From positions 1-46,650 of the forward strand of contig CACUVI010000004.1 of NCBI GenBank assembly GCA_902725215.1: a DNA stretch of 46,650 nt. The letters are read 5' to 3'. The notes below the pieces were generated by a model that saw nothing but the letters and a program-made list of their open reading frames with translations, was not told the DNA's origin and ran no database searches. Each line of letters begins with the position of its first letter. The stretch's first letter is position 1. Source of the stretch: Rhodospirillaceae bacterium LM-1 (lineage in GTDB: Bacteria > Pseudomonadota > Alphaproteobacteria > Rhodospirillales > WMHbin7). A program made the position numbers and the translations under genes. Shown piece by piece: positions 8,210-16,718 of this stretch.

Positions 8210-8475
8210 TATTTTCTCGCCTTTCAAGAAGCGGCTTTTAATAAATAGATTCATCCAAACTGTATTTTTGGCCCCCTGTGTTACCAAAAAAATGCTTCAG
8301 GGAAAATGCTTATTGTGGCAGAACGTTGACAGTCTCTGGCGATCATACAAGAGATTTCAGCAGGTTATAAATTCGAAATTTGTTGACCCTGTTATGGATG
8401 CGGTCAGCTACTTGATTGAAATACGGGCATCAACGCCCGGTTTTGTCTCAAAACAGCAAGATGAGGGACACGAAT

Positions 8476-9243
8476 ATGAGGCTAACGAACGAGCAGAAGC
8501 AAAATTTCAAGAAACAAGGCTTCTTGATCTTCAAGGGTTTTTTTAGTCCGGCAGAGATGGTCAAGCTATCCGCGTTCCTGGATCGCTTGCGCGACACTAA
8601 GGCGGAAGAGGGCAAAGAGGCGAAATATTATGAAAAGAGTCCGTTGACCGGCGAGCCAATTTTGGTGCGTGTGGAGAACCTGTTTGGCGGTTTGAACCCT
8701 GCCGAAGAGGCGCTTTTGATTACGGAGCGGGCAAAGACGATTCTTGCCGATCTTCTCGGCGAACCCGCCACGCTGTTTAAGGAGAAGGTCAATTACAAGG
8801 TGCCGGGCTGCCGTCCCGACAAGTTGCACCAAGATCAGGCCGCGGGCTGGAACGCCTATTCCGATTTCTTCATCACCATGGGAATCATGGTCGATGCCAA
8901 CCACAAGGGCAATGCGGCGCTAAGTTTCATGTGCTCGGGAAATTACAAGAAGGAACTGATGGGGCCGGAATGGCAGGTGCTGACGCATGATGATCCGCCC
9001 TATAAGCCCGAGGACGAATATGTGCTAATTGAGGGCGGTCCTGGCGACGTTATCTTTTTCGATTCCTACGTGCCGCACGGCTCGCCTTCCAACGCCAGCT
9101 CCGAAGCGCGGCGCAATGTCTTCTTGACCTTCAATCGTGCTTCCGATGGCGACATGCGGATGCGCTATTACCACGACAAGTGGAAGAACTACGCCCCCAA
9201 CAAGGTCGAGGACGCTCGCGCCAACAGCAGCTACCGAGTGTAA
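8476..9243 (+). CDS. PhyH-family Fe(II)/2-oxoglutarate dioxygenase
   Basis: A 255-aa protein. ATG at 8476 is chosen because GAGGG lies nine bases upstream; earlier Met codons at 8416 and 8461 are possible. The iron site is H-x-D in LHQDQAAGW plus the distal His in SYVPHGSPS, with R-R-N-V after it for 2-oxoglutarate. The family includes PhnY, which hydroxylates AEP at C1, as well as many unrelated hydroxylases. It is divergent from the PEP mutase gene across a 266-bp AT-rich gap that probably carries both promoters. No PhnZ-like oxygenase is present, so a catabolic PhnY/PhnZ pair is unlikely. Hydroxylation of the AEP head group, or of the lipid part, is inference. Confidence 0.8.
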   Translation: MRLTNEQKQNFKKQGFLIFKGFFSPAEMVKLSAFLDRLRDTKAEEGKEAKYYEKSPLTGEPILVRVENLFGGLNPAEEALLITERAKTILADLLGEPATLFKEKVNYKVPGCRPDKLHQDQAAGWNAYSDFFITMGIMVDANHKGNAALSFMCSGNYKKELMGPEWQVLTHDDPPYKPEDEYVLIEGGPGDVIFFDSYVPHGSPSNASSEARRNVFLTFNRASDGDMRMRYYHDKWKNYAPNKVEDARANSSYRV

Positions 9244-9283
9244 GTTTTGCCTCAAAGGATTGCTTCCCGCTGATGCGGGGGGG

Positions 9284-9305
9284 CCAGATATTTTGACGAC
9301 GGACA
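9284..9305 (+). repeat. 22-bp direct repeat, right copy
   Basis: Identical to 269-290 over all 22 bases and in the same orientation and reading phase. It begins 41 bases after the dioxygenase stop and marks the right edge of the phosphonate island. Confidence 0.9.
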
Positions 9306-9559
9306 ATGGTGGTTACGTTGCCACTCCCAATTCAAGCGCTTGGGGCAAAGACATCATGGGTGACGGTGTTCTCTCTAACGGGGCATCGAAGGAGGTTCAC
9401 TTCAATAACTGCACGACGGCCTGCAAATGGCAGCTGGCCGTAAAATTCGAAGACGGAACAGCGGTCGAGTGGGACCAAGCCGTCGATCTCTGCACGGTCG
9501 AGAAGATCACGCTGACCTACAACCGCTCGAAAAATGTCGTTCACGCGTCGCTTGAGTAA
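9284..9559 (+). pseudogene. 3' fragment of the gene split by the phosphonate island
   Basis: An open frame of 91 codons with no start codon of its own nearby; upstream it runs into the out-of-frame dioxygenase. It contains SSAWGKDIMGDGVLSNG, then two close Cys residues (NNCTTAC), FEDGTAVEW and a third Cys (VDLCTVEK). The W-G-x-D-x-x-G-x-x-V-L pattern recalls small exported proteins of unknown function that carry the same W-G-D-L-G block after a signal peptide. Here the signal peptide is absent. Fusing it to 260-290 through the shared repeat restores an ATG. A hairpin terminator follows at 9575-9612, as expected for a former gene end. Confidence 0.55.
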
Positions 9560-9574
9560 ACGTGTCAGCAATAG

Positions 9575-9612
9575 GCCCTTGCCGGAGGGGTAATTGCCGC
9601 CTCCGGCAGGGC
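9575..9612 (+). terminator. Hairpin after the split gene
   Basis: Arms 9575-9588 and 9600-9612 pair over 13 bp with one bulged T and an 11-nt loop. No strong T-run follows, so termination may be weak. It lies 16 bp after the stop of the split gene. Confidence 0.55.
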
Positions 9613-9820
9613 TTAGGTTGGGGCGCATCATGGGGGAAGGTCTTGAATCTTACTTACATTAATTCAGCGGACGCTTCCCAATTATGCTTTTCAGCCGTCC
9701 ATGAAGATGACGGCAAACCAGTGCCCATCTTCTTCCGGCATGGCGCGCCATTTCCCCTCACGGTCGTTCCGCAACTTTGGGTGTCTGGCGTTACTAGCCG
9801 CGCTGGCGCATGATCGCGCC
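9613..9820. other. Leader region upstream of the DUF1674 gene
   Basis: A non-coding stretch of about 200 bp. Its notable content is a 35-bp element at 9715-9749 shared with the region upstream of the diguanylate cyclase gene. A weak plus-strand open frame (9562-9813) crosses it but has no recognisable family. A promoter for the next gene should lie here; I could not pick one with confidence. Confidence 0.4.
9715..9749 (+). repeat. 35-bp dispersed upstream element, copy 1
   Basis: It matches the minus strand of 33977-34011 at 31 of 35 positions, with an unbroken 22-base core beginning AAACCAGTGCCCATC. It lies 71 bp upstream of the DUF1674 start; the other copy lies 31 bp upstream of the diguanylate cyclase start. 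Both copies point the same way relative to the downstream gene. In one forward frame both read K-P-V-P-I-F-F followed by G-A-P, so a coding or a DNA/RNA-level explanation is possible. Confidence 0.7.
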
Positions 9821-10033
9821 ATGACTGACGCGAATGCCAAGAATGTTCCGCTGCTGAAGCGCCCCGTGAAAGCGGGGCAGCCGCCGCCTGTTGGCTTAAC
9901 CCCGCATATCAGCCGCCAAGAAAATCCCTTGCCGCTTCAAGAAGGCGTTGAACGGGAAAGCGGCGGACCGCAAGGGGCGGAACCGACACGCTTTGGCGAC
10001 TGGGAACGCAAGGGGCGATGCAGCGATTTCTAG
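9821..10033 (+). CDS. DUF1674 / SDHAF4-like succinate dehydrogenase assembly protein
   Basis: A 70-aa protein starting at MTDANAKNVPLLKRPV. It ends with GAEPTRFGDWERKGRCSDF, the hallmark C-terminus of DUF1674 proteins, homologous to the SDHAF4 factor that helps assemble flavinylated SdhA. The N-terminal half is Pro-rich and probably disordered, as in the family. The open frame extends 120 bases upstream to 9701, but the added residues do not match the family, so the internal ATG is preferred. It stands alone; no sdh genes are in the window. Confidence 0.85.
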   Translation: MTDANAKNVPLLKRPVKAGQPPPVGLTPHISRQENPLPLQEGVERESGGPQGAEPTRFGDWERKGRCSDF

Positions 10034-10104
10034 TGCGCGAGCCAACGCAAACCGTCCGTATTGCATAAATTCCTCTTATGTTCTATATAAATTCCTATCT
10101 TGAC

Positions 10105-10133
10105 TTGACACGCCCGTCAAATCGCTCTATACG
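10105..10133 (+). promoter_or_regulatory. Candidate sigma70-type promoter for the thermonuclease gene
   Basis: A perfect TTGACA (10105-10110), 17-nt spacer and TATACG (10128-10133). The -10 ends only seven bases before the ATG at 10141, so transcription would begin at or next to the start codon. No Shine-Dalgarno sequence precedes that ATG, which fits a leaderless mRNA, or a true start further downstream such as the TTG codon at about 10159. Confidence 0.55.
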
Positions 10134-10140
10134 ATAGAGT

Positions 10141-10599
10141 ATGATGTTATGTGTCGTATTGAGAGCATTTGTCCTAGCGTCAGCCTTCTTGGGAATGGCT
10201 GTCGGCGATGCCTTTGCGTCAGATCGTTTGGCGGGTCCCATTCCCGCTCAGGTGCTGCGGGTGGTGGATGGCGACACGATTCTTGTGAAGGCTCATATTT
10301 GGCTGGGCCAAGAAGTTGAGACTTCTGTCCGGCTGTTTGGCACGGACACGCCGGAGCTGAAGGCCCGCTGCCCATCCGAGCGCGAGAAAGCCGTGGCGGC
10401 CAAGCAGTTTCTGGCGGCCCGCATCGAGGGCGGCGTGGTGCAGTTGCGCGACATTCTGACCGACAAATATGGAGGCCGGGTTTTGGCCCAGGTTCAAGAT
10501 GCGTCGGGTGCTGATTTGTCGTCGGAACTGGTCAAGGCTGGTTTGGCGCGCCGCTATGACGGCGGGACGCGTCAGTCCTGGTGTGGGGCAGGGGAATAG
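10141..10599 (+). CDS. Secreted thermonuclease (SNase-like)
   Basis: A 152-aa protein with a hydrophobic signal peptide ending near GDAFA (about residue 27), then an SNase domain. VVDGDTILV supplies the calcium-binding Asp, VRLFGTDTPE the catalytic Arg, Asp and Glu, and DKYGGRVLA the second catalytic Arg, so all key residues of the staphylococcal enzyme are matched. It would cut DNA and RNA in the periplasm or outside the cell. The C-terminus, SWCGAGE, carries a Cys that could pair with the Cys in ELKARCPSE. It is a single gene converging on acs. Confidence 0.9.
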   Translation: MMLCVVLRAFVLASAFLGMAVGDAFASDRLAGPIPAQVLRVVDGDTILVKAHIWLGQEVETSVRLFGTDTPELKARCPSEREKAVAAKQFLAARIEGGVVQLRDILTDKYGGRVLAQVQDASGADLSSELVKAGLARRYDGGTRQSWCGAGE

Positions 10600-10615
10600 C
10601 CGAGAGACATTGTCT

Positions 10616-10651
10616 TTCAAAAAGAAAACGGCGCGGGGGATGCCCGCGCCG
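10616..10651 (-). terminator. Rho-independent terminator of acs
   Basis: Arms 10629-10637 and 10643-10651 form a perfect 9-bp GC stem with a 5-nt loop. Read on the minus strand it is followed by TTTTCTTTTT, a classic terminator tail. It sits 28 bases after the acs stop and may also slow plus-strand transcription from the thermonuclease gene. Confidence 0.85.
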
Positions 10652-10678
10652 CTTCATCGAATGGCCGAAGCGTAAAAA

Positions 10679-12622
10679 CTACGCCCGGTTCATGCGGTTG
10701 TCGATCAGGTCCTCGACCACGGTTGGATCGGCCAGCGTCGAGGTGTCGCCCAGGGCGTCATACTCGTTGGCTGCGATCTTGCGCAGAATTCGGCGCATGA
10801 TCTTGCCCGAGCGGGTCTTGGGCAGGCCCGGCGCCCACTGGATGAGGTCCGGCGAGGCGATGGGGCCGATTTCCTTGCGCACCCAGTTGACCAGTTCCTT
10901 GCGCAATTCCTCGGTCGTCTGTTCGCCCGCCTTCAAGGTGACATAGGCATAGATGCCCTGGCCCTTGATGTCGTGCGGATAGCCGACCACGGCGGCCTCG
11001 GCCACCTTGGGATGCGCCACCAGGGCGCTTTCGACCTCGGCCGTGCCCATGCGGTGCCCCGACACGTTGATCACGTCATCGACGCGCCCCGTGATCCAGT
11101 AATAGCCGTCGGCGTCGCGCCTACAGCCGTCGCCGGTGAAGTACATGCCCTTGTAGGTCGAGAAATAGGTTTGCACGAAGCGCTCGTGATCGCCGAACAC
11201 CGTGCGCATCTGACCCGGCCAGGAATCGGCGATGCACAGATTGCCTTCGGTGGCGCCGGAAAGCTCTCGGCCTTCGGCATCGACGATGACCGGCTGCACG
11301 CCGAAGAAGGGCAGGGTGGCCGAACCCGGTTTCTGGGCGATGGCGCCCGGCAGCGGGGTGATCAGGATGCCGCCGGTTTCGGTCTGCCACCAAGTGTCGA
11401 CGATCGGGCAGCGCTCGTCGCCGACGTTTTTATAGTACCACAGCCAGGCTTCGGGATTGATCGGTTCGCCGACAGAACCCAACAGGCGCAAGCTGGCGCG
11501 GCTGGTCTTCTTGACCGGCGCCTCGCCTTCGCGCATCAGGGCGCGGATGGCGGTGGGGGCGGTGTAGAAAATGTTGACCTTGTGCTTATCGACCACCTGC
11601 CAGAAGCGAGAGGCGTCGGGATAATTGGGGATGCCTTCGAACATCAGCGAGATGGCGCCGTTGGCCAGCGGGCCATAGACGATGTAGCTGTGGCCGGTGA
11701 CCCAACCCACGTCGGCGGTGCACCAATAGACGTCGCCGTCGTGATAGTCGAAGACGTACTGATGTGTCATCGAGGCGTAGACCATATAGCCGCCGGTGGT
11801 GTGCAGAACGCCCTTGGGCTTGCCGGTCGATCCCGATGTGTACAGGATGAACAGCGGGTCTTCGGCGCTCAATTCGGCTGGCGGGCAGTCGGGCGAGGCG
11901 GCAGCGCAGACGTCATGATACCACACGTCGCGGCCCGCCTTCATGGCGACATTGCCGCCGGTGCGCTTGACCACGATCACGCTTTTGATGCTGGGGCAGC
12001 TTTCCAGGGCCTTGTCGGCATTGGCCTTCAAGGGCACTTTGCGTCCGCCGCGCAAGCCTTCATCCGAGGTGATGAGCATGTTGGAATCGCAGTCCTGGAT
12101 GCGGTTGGACAGCGAATCCGGCGAGAAGCCGCCGAAGACCACCGAATGAATGGCGCCGATGCGCGCACAGGCCAGCATGGCCACCGCGGCTTCGGGAATC
12201 ATCGGCAGGTAAATGGTGACGCGGTCGCCCTTCTTCACGCCCTGGGCCTTCATAGCATTGGCCAGACGGCAGGTGCGCTCGTGAAGATCGCGATAAGTGA
12301 TGTGGGCGCTTTCGTTGGGATCGTCGCCTTCCCAGATGATGGCGGTCTGATCGCCGCGCTTGGCCAAATGGCGATCCAGGCAGTTGGCCGAGGCGTTCAG
12401 CGTGCCGTCTTCGAACCATTTGATGTGGACATTGTGCGAATCAAAGGAGATGTCCTTGACCTTGGTGAAGGGCTTGATCCAATCGACGCGCTTGCCTTCC
12501 TGACCCCAGAACGCCGCCGGGTCCTTGATCGATTGTTCGTACATGGCCTTGTACTTGGCCTCGTCGATCCAGGCTCCCTTGGCGGCTTGCGCGCTGACGG
12601 GGAAGATGTGTTGATCTGACAT
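10679..12622 (-). CDS. acs: Acetyl-CoA synthetase
   Basis: A 647-aa AMP-forming ligase that converts acetate, ATP and CoA to acetyl-CoA. The start at 12622 ([16 protein letters not shown]) is preceded by GGGAG; the frame continues upstream without similarity. The adenylate-binding loop [11 protein letters not shown] lies near residue 262-275, the W-W-Q-T-E-T-G acetate-pocket motif in the middle, and [11 protein letters not shown] near residue 604 carries the lysine that is acetylated for control in this family. Length and motifs are those of a standard bacterial Acs. Single-gene unit with its own terminator. Confidence 0.97.
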   Translation of the reverse strand: MSDQHIFPVSAQAAKGAWIDEAKYKAMYEQSIKDPAAFWGQEGKRVDWIKPFTKVKDISFDSHNVHIKWFEDGTLNASANCLDRHLAKRGDQTAIIWEGDDPNESAHITYRDLHERTCRLANAMKAQGVKKGDRVTIYLPMIPEAAVAMLACARIGAIHSVVFGGFSPDSLSNRIQDCDSNMLITSDEGLRGGRKVPLKANADKALESCPSIKSVIVVKRTGGNVAMKAGRDVWYHDVCAAASPDCPPAELSAEDPLFILYTSGSTGKPKGVLHTTGGYMVYASMTHQYVFDYHDGDVYWCTADVGWVTGHSYIVYGPLANGAISLMFEGIPNYPDASRFWQVVDKHKVNIFYTAPTAIRALMREGEAPVKKTSRASLRLLGSVGEPINPEAWLWYYKNVGDERCPIVDTWWQTETGGILITPLPGAIAQKPGSATLPFFGVQPVIVDAEGRELSGATEGNLCIADSWPGQMRTVFGDHERFVQTYFSTYKGMYFTGDGCRRDADGYYWITGRVDDVINVSGHRMGTAEVESALVAHPKVAEAAVVGYPHDIKGQGIYAYVTLKAGEQTTEELRKELVNWVRKEIGPIASPDLIQWAPGLPKTRSGKIMRRILRKIAANEYDALGDTSTLADPTVVEDLIDNRMNRA

Positions 12623-12720
12623 GGGTGGATGTTCTCCCTTCATCCTTAATGATTTTGGCAAACCAGAACCTTGCGCGCTGGCTGGCCGGTGCGATGGGCC
12701 GATTATGCCACGAAAAGCGT

Positions 12721-13056
12721 TCAAGACAAGGGTTGGACTAGAATCGTTTCATTAGAGATTTCAAAGGGAAGCGGGGTAAGCCTTTTGCCTTTGCAGGGCC
12801 CCATGGTGCAATGGCCCGTTTCGGGGGTAAAACGCGCCCCATGCATGGTGCACAGGATGTCAGTTTTGGAATAATCGAGAAATCTGTCTTCCTGCCAGTT
12901 CAAGGGGGCGCCCGTGTGCGGGCAAGAATTGACATAGGCCCGGATCAAGGGGCCGATGCGGACCACGAAACCCGAGACGAGGGTTCCGTCGGCATTTTCG
13001 ATGACGAAGGCCTTCGCTCCGGGATCGGGGATGTCGGACAGGGGAATGCTAATCAC
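12721..13056 (-). CDS. Small Rieske-type [2Fe-2S] ferredoxin
   Basis: A 111-aa soluble protein. GTG at 13056 is chosen as start because AAGGA lies six bases upstream; a TTG two codons earlier is the alternative. The cluster ligands are C-P-H-T-G-A-P-L and C-T-M-H-G-A-R-F. The second half has the usual [14 protein letters not shown] segment. Stand-alone Rieske proteins of this size pass electrons to oxygenases or act in nitrite reductase-like roles; no partner is adjacent. It is divergent from the hemerythrin gene with an 87-bp gap, so the two may share control, which would fit an oxygen or iron theme. That link is speculative. Confidence 0.88.
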   Translation of the reverse strand: MISIPLSDIPDPGAKAFVIENADGTLVSGFVVRIGPLIRAYVNSCPHTGAPLNWQEDRFLDYSKTDILCTMHGARFTPETGHCTMGPCKGKRLTPLPFEISNETILVQPLS

Positions 13057-13143
13057 ACACAATCCTTATGGTTGAAACGATTAGGGAGGCGGGTAGATTA
13101 TTATCTGGGCCGTGTCAACTTCTGCAAAGAGATTTCAAAAGGA

Positions 13144-13575
13144 ATGCCGATCGTATGGCGCGAAGAAATGAGCGTTGGCGTGAAAGTGATCGATGCCGAT
13201 CACCGGCATCTGGTCGACATCATCAATCAGCTTGAAATCGTCATTCAAAAAACGGAAACCACCAGGGGCGAGCGCGAGGACGGTCTGCGCATTCTTTTCG
13301 GCCGCCTGCGCGCCTACACGCGTGAGCATTTCTCGCGCGAGGAGGGGATGCAGTCAACCTCGCACTACAAGGGCTTGCGAGAAAATCAGGACCACCACAA
13401 GCGCCTGATCGCCGATCTGGAAGATCTTTCCCAGCGTTTCATGGAAGGCGAAAAGGCGGCCCAGCCGGTCGGCAACGAGGACATGCTGAAATTCCTGCGC
13501 CATTGGCTGGTCGATCACATCATCAAGGTCGATCTGAAAATGCGCGGCCACCCCATCCGGGCGCATTACTGGTAA
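13144..13575 (+). CDS. Bacteriohemerythrin
   Basis: A 143-aa single-domain hemerythrin. The start at 13144 (MPIVWREEMSVGVKVID) keeps the conserved Trp and D-x-D-H of the family. Di-iron ligands are visible in DADHRHL, HFSREEGM, QDHHKRLI and HWLVDHIIKVD. It binds O2 reversibly and may store it, sense it or protect oxygen-sensitive enzymes. Its last ten bases overlap the EVE gene tail to tail. There is no fused signalling domain. Confidence 0.93.
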   Translation: MPIVWREEMSVGVKVIDADHRHLVDIINQLEIVIQKTETTRGEREDGLRILFGRLRAYTREHFSREEGMQSTSHYKGLRENQDHHKRLIADLEDLSQRFMEGEKAAQPVGNEDMLKFLRHWLVDHIIKVDLKMRGHPIRAHYW

Positions 13576-13979
13576 AGCCCGCCCATCTTCAGCAACATTT
13601 GCCAAGCCCCGTCTTCAAGCGGCGTCACCGACAGGCGCGATTGCCTGACCAAGGCGATGTCTTGCAATGCTTTAACTGACTTGATCTCGGCCAGAGTGAT
13701 CGGGCGCTTCAGGGACTTTACCGCCTTCACATCGACGCACACCCATTTTCCCGTTTCGTCGGTGGGGTCATGATAGGCTTCGCGCACGATTTCCACGATG
13801 CCCACAATGCTGCGCTCGGTCACGGAATGATAGAATAGAGCCTGATCGCCCAGCCGCATGGCTTTCAGATTCTTGGCCGCCTGATGATTGCGCACCCCGG
13901 TCCAAGGCTCGACGCCCTTCTTGATCTGGTCTTGCCAGCTCCAGCTTTCCGGTTCCGACTTCAGCAGCCAGTAATTCAC
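13566..13979 (-). CDS. EVE-domain protein
   Basis: A 137-aa protein beginning MNYWLLKSEPESWSW, the standard EVE start, followed by W-T-G-V-R-N-H-Q-A and LGDQALFYHS. The PUA-like EVE fold binds modified bases in DNA or RNA. Its start overlaps the YciI stop by four bases (13976-13979), so the two are translated together. The cellular role of bacterial EVE proteins is not settled. Confidence 0.92.
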   Translation of the reverse strand: MNYWLLKSEPESWSWQDQIKKGVEPWTGVRNHQAAKNLKAMRLGDQALFYHSVTERSIVGIVEIVREAYHDPTDETGKWVCVDVKAVKSLKRPITLAEIKSVKALQDIALVRQSRLSVTPLEDGAWQMLLKMGGLYQ

Positions 13980-14257
13980 GGAAAGACCTTTTTATAAGGC
14001 CAAACCTCGCAGCTTTCGAACAAGCCCGCTTTTCCATACGGATCGCCCGCCAGATAGTTCTCGGCTTCGGCGCGGTCTGCAAGCTCCATGATCAACAGGC
14101 TGCCCGCCATGCTTTGGCCGTCGGCGCCGAAGATGGGGCCTGCCGTCACGATCTTGGACAGCCAGTTCTCGCGAATATAGTCGAGATGCGCCTCGCGATT
14201 GGCGAGACGGATGGGCAAGGCGTCTTTTTTGTCGCGGCACAAAATGGCGAACAGCAT
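13976..14257 (-). CDS. YciI-family protein
   Basis: A 93-aa ferredoxin-like-fold protein: MLFAILCRDKKDA, then R-x-x-H-L-x-Y-I and GPIFGADGQSMAGSLLI, with DPYGKAGLFESCEV near the end. The conserved His and Asp of YciI-like proteins are present. Function is unknown in general. It lies between gpsA (4-bp gap) and the EVE gene (4-bp overlap), so the three form an operon. Confidence 0.9.
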   Translation of the reverse strand: MLFAILCRDKKDALPIRLANREAHLDYIRENWLSKIVTAGPIFGADGQSMAGSLLIMELADRAEAENYLAGDPYGKAGLFESCEVWPYKKVFP

Positions 14258-14261
14258 CGTT

Positions 14262-15251
14262 TCAAACCTCGTTTTTGAAGGGGCGCGACAGTAGGGCTTC
14301 GATAGTGGCGTTCAACTCGGCGCCCTGGTTGAGAACGGCATCGACGGCCAATGCGATCGGCAGATCGATGCCAACCTTGACGCCAAGGGCTACGGTGGAG
14401 GCAGCGCTGGCAACACCCTCGGCGACCGATTGCTTGCCCGCCAAGGCCTCGGCCAAAGTCTTGCCCTGGCCCAGCGCCATGCCGACGGAAAAGTTGCGCG
14501 ATTGAGTGGAACTGGCCGTCAGGATCAAATCGCCCAAACCCGAAAGCCCCATCAGCGTTTCCGCCTTGCCGCCCTTGGCCACGGCCAAGCGCACGATCTC
14601 GGCCATGCCCCTGGTGATCAGGGCGGCCCTGGCATTGTCGCCGAACCCTTTGCCGGTCACGATGCCGCAGGCGATGGCCAGCACGTTTTTGACCGCTCCG
14701 CCCACTTCCGCCCCGATGGGATCGTCGGACAGATAGGGGCGAAAGCTGCGCGTGCCCAGGGCCTGAACCAGCTTGTTTCCCAGCTTGGCGTTCGTGCAGG
14801 CCAAGGTGACGGCAGTCGGCAGACCCCTGGCCACTTCGGCGGCAAAGGTGGGGCCGGATAGCACCGCTTGCGGAGCCTGGGGAAGGACGTCGGCGGCCAC
14901 TTCGGTCATTAGGGCCAGCGAGCCTTGCTCGATCCCCTTGGCGCAGATCACGATGGGCAGGCCTTGCGGCCAGCCCTTGGCGAAGCCCTGCAAGGTTGGG
15001 CGCAGAAATTGGGCGGGCGCGACCGCCAGAATGGCATCGGCGCCCAGGATGGCGTCGGGGTCGGTGACCGCCTTGATGCCGGGATCGAGTTTCAGTCCGG
15101 GCAGGAAGATCGGGTTTTCATGTCTGGTTTGGATTGCTTGGGCGACTTCTGCTTCGTGCGCCCAAACCGTCACTTCAAGCCCGGATCGCCTAGCCGAAAC
15201 GGCCAGCGCCGTGCCCCAGGCGCCAGCTCCGATGATTCCGATATGGGTCAT
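14262..15251 (-). CDS. gpsA: Glycerol-3-phosphate dehydrogenase [NAD(P)+]
   Basis: A 329-aa protein that reduces dihydroxyacetone phosphate to sn-glycerol-3-phosphate for phospholipid synthesis. The start at 15251 gives [17 protein letters not shown], the Rossmann loop; ATG at 15260 would add three residues (MRK). [15 protein letters not shown] and the [11 protein letters not shown] segment with catalytic Lys context ([13 protein letters not shown]) follow family order. It heads the gpsA-YciI-EVE operon and is divergent from the MFS gene. Confidence 0.95.
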   Translation of the reverse strand: MTHIGIIGAGAWGTALAVSARRSGLEVTVWAHEAEVAQAIQTRHENPIFLPGLKLDPGIKAVTDPDAILGADAILAVAPAQFLRPTLQGFAKGWPQGLPIVICAKGIEQGSLALMTEVAADVLPQAPQAVLSGPTFAAEVARGLPTAVTLACTNAKLGNKLVQALGTRSFRPYLSDDPIGAEVGGAVKNVLAIACGIVTGKGFGDNARAALITRGMAEIVRLAVAKGGKAETLMGLSGLGDLILTASSTQSRNFSVGMALGQGKTLAEALAGKQSVAEGVASAASTVALGVKVGIDLPIALAVDAVLNQGAELNATIEALLSRPFKNEV

Positions 15252-15326
15252 TTTACGCATTTTGGTACCGACTTGCTTATTGCACGAACCGCCGCCATGA
15301 TTGCAGAAAAGAGGACAAGATAAAAC

Positions 15327-16556
15327 ATGGGGCTGCCAAGAAAGATTCATTACGGCTGGTTCATCGTTCCCATCGGCACGATGACCGTCTTCGTGGCCCT
15401 GGGGCTGGGCCGCTTCGCGCTTGGCATGCTGCTGCCCTCGATGGGGGTCTCGCTTGACCTGTCCTATGACGAAATGGGCTATATCAGCACCGGAAACTTC
15501 ATCGGCTATCTTATGGCTGTGCTGATGGCAGGCGCCTTGGTGCGCCGGATGGGGGCGCGCAAATCCATTTCGTTGGGATTGTTTCTGGTCGGCGCGTCGA
15601 TGCTGCTGGTTGGGAGGGCCGAGGGGTTTCTGACCGTGATGGTCCTTTATGTGCTGACCGGCGTCGGCTCGGCGGCCGCCAATGTGCCGATCATGGGGTT
15701 GGTTTCGCACTGGTTCGCCCGCCATATGCGAGGCCGCGCCGCCGGTTTCATGGTGATCGGATCTGGCTTCGCCATCATGTTCGCGGGAACGGTGATTCCC
15801 CTTCTTAACCGCACCTATGGCGACGATGGCTGGCGCATCGGCTGGTCGCTTCTGGGCGCCGTCTCGGTGGCCGGAGCGTTTCTTGCCTATGCGGTCCTGC
15901 GCAACCATCCCGAGGATTTGGGCCTTGAGCCGGTGGGCGGCGAGCCGCCGCCCCTGCCGCCCGGTCATGTGCCGCAACCGAAGGCCAATGCCAAGCGGTT
16001 CCTGCTCCATCTGGGGGCCATCTATTTTCTGTATGGCGCCACCTATGCCGTGTTCGCCACCTTCATGGTGACGACGCTTGTGCGCGATTTCGGTTTCAGC
16101 GAGGCGGAAGCCGGACGGTTTTGGATTTGGGTGGGCGGGCTAAGCCTGCTCTCTGGCCCATTGTTCGGTAGCCTGTCCGACCGGCTGGGCCGCAAGGTTG
16201 GCTTGATGTTGCCCTATGCGATGCACATGACGGCCTATGCCTTGGTGGCGATCCATCCCGATGTGTGGGGCATCTATCTGGCGATCGTCCTGTTCGGCTG
16301 TTCGGCCTGGGCGGTGCCCGGCATCATGGCGGTGGTGGTGGGCGACGTGTTGGGGCCTGCGCTGGCCGTGAAGGGATTCGGCACCATCACCGTCATCTTC
16401 GGTTTGGGCCAGATTGCAGGCCCCGCCCTGGCGGGCATCATCGCCGAGGCCAATGGCAGCTTTGCCGCCGCCTATTGGATGATTTCGGCCCTGGCGGGCC
16501 TAGCGATCCTGCTGACGGCAGTCTTGAAATTTCCCAGCGCATCCGAGCAGGTATAA
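15327..16556 (+). CDS. Major facilitator superfamily transporter (YbfB/YjiJ-like)
   Basis: A 409-aa protein with twelve hydrophobic segments and a central loop around residue 200-225 rich in Pro. The start at 15327 is preceded by GAGGA. The first helix carries [15 protein letters not shown], typical of the YbfB/YjiJ group, and the MFS loop motif appears as R-R-M-G-A-R-K-S and again as D-R-L-G-R-K-V-G. Substrate is unknown. No dedicated neighbour on the same strand suggests a pathway. Confidence 0.88.
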   Translation: MGLPRKIHYGWFIVPIGTMTVFVALGLGRFALGMLLPSMGVSLDLSYDEMGYISTGNFIGYLMAVLMAGALVRRMGARKSISLGLFLVGASMLLVGRAEGFLTVMVLYVLTGVGSAAANVPIMGLVSHWFARHMRGRAAGFMVIGSGFAIMFAGTVIPLLNRTYGDDGWRIGWSLLGAVSVAGAFLAYAVLRNHPEDLGLEPVGGEPPPLPPGHVPQPKANAKRFLLHLGAIYFLYGATYAVFATFMVTTLVRDFGFSEAEAGRFWIWVGGLSLLSGPLFGSLSDRLGRKVGLMLPYAMHMTAYALVAIHPDVWGIYLAIVLFGCSAWAVPGIMAVVVGDVLGPALAVKGFGTITVIFGLGQIAGPALAGIIAEANGSFAAAYWMISALAGLAILLTAVLKFPSASEQV

Positions 16557-16643
16557 CGACCTGCCATAGGCTTTAAAGACTTAATTCTTGACGCCAGCCT
16601 TATTATCGTGTAAGCCTTAAGCATTACCGCCCTTACTGTGTCC

Positions 16644-16677
16644 AAAAGCCGCCTTGGCATCTGCCCGGGCGGCTTTT
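16644..16677 (+). terminator. Bidirectional terminator between MFS and toxin genes
   Basis: Arms 16644-16653 (AAAAGCCGCC) and 16668-16677 (GGCGGCTTTT) pair perfectly over 10 bp with a 14-nt loop. The A and T runs make it work on either strand. It separates the MFS gene from the toxin locus. Confidence 0.85.
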
Positions 16678-16718
16678 CGCGTTTTGGCTTCACGCACACA
16701 TCGCAAAGGAGGACCGCC

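Noticed and set aside
9562-9813. Short plus-strand frame after the split gene
   Set aside because: No ribosome site or family. It crosses a hairpin and the dispersed 35-bp element; treated as non-coding, though its K-P-V-P-I-F-F match with the cyclase leader is noted.
10973-12619. Plus-strand open frame of 548 codons
   Set aside because: Antisense of acs; high GC codon usage keeps it open by chance.
15252-16010. N-terminal extension of the gpsA frame
   Set aside because: It lies antisense to the MFS gene and has no GpsA similarity; the Rossmann loop begins at 15251.
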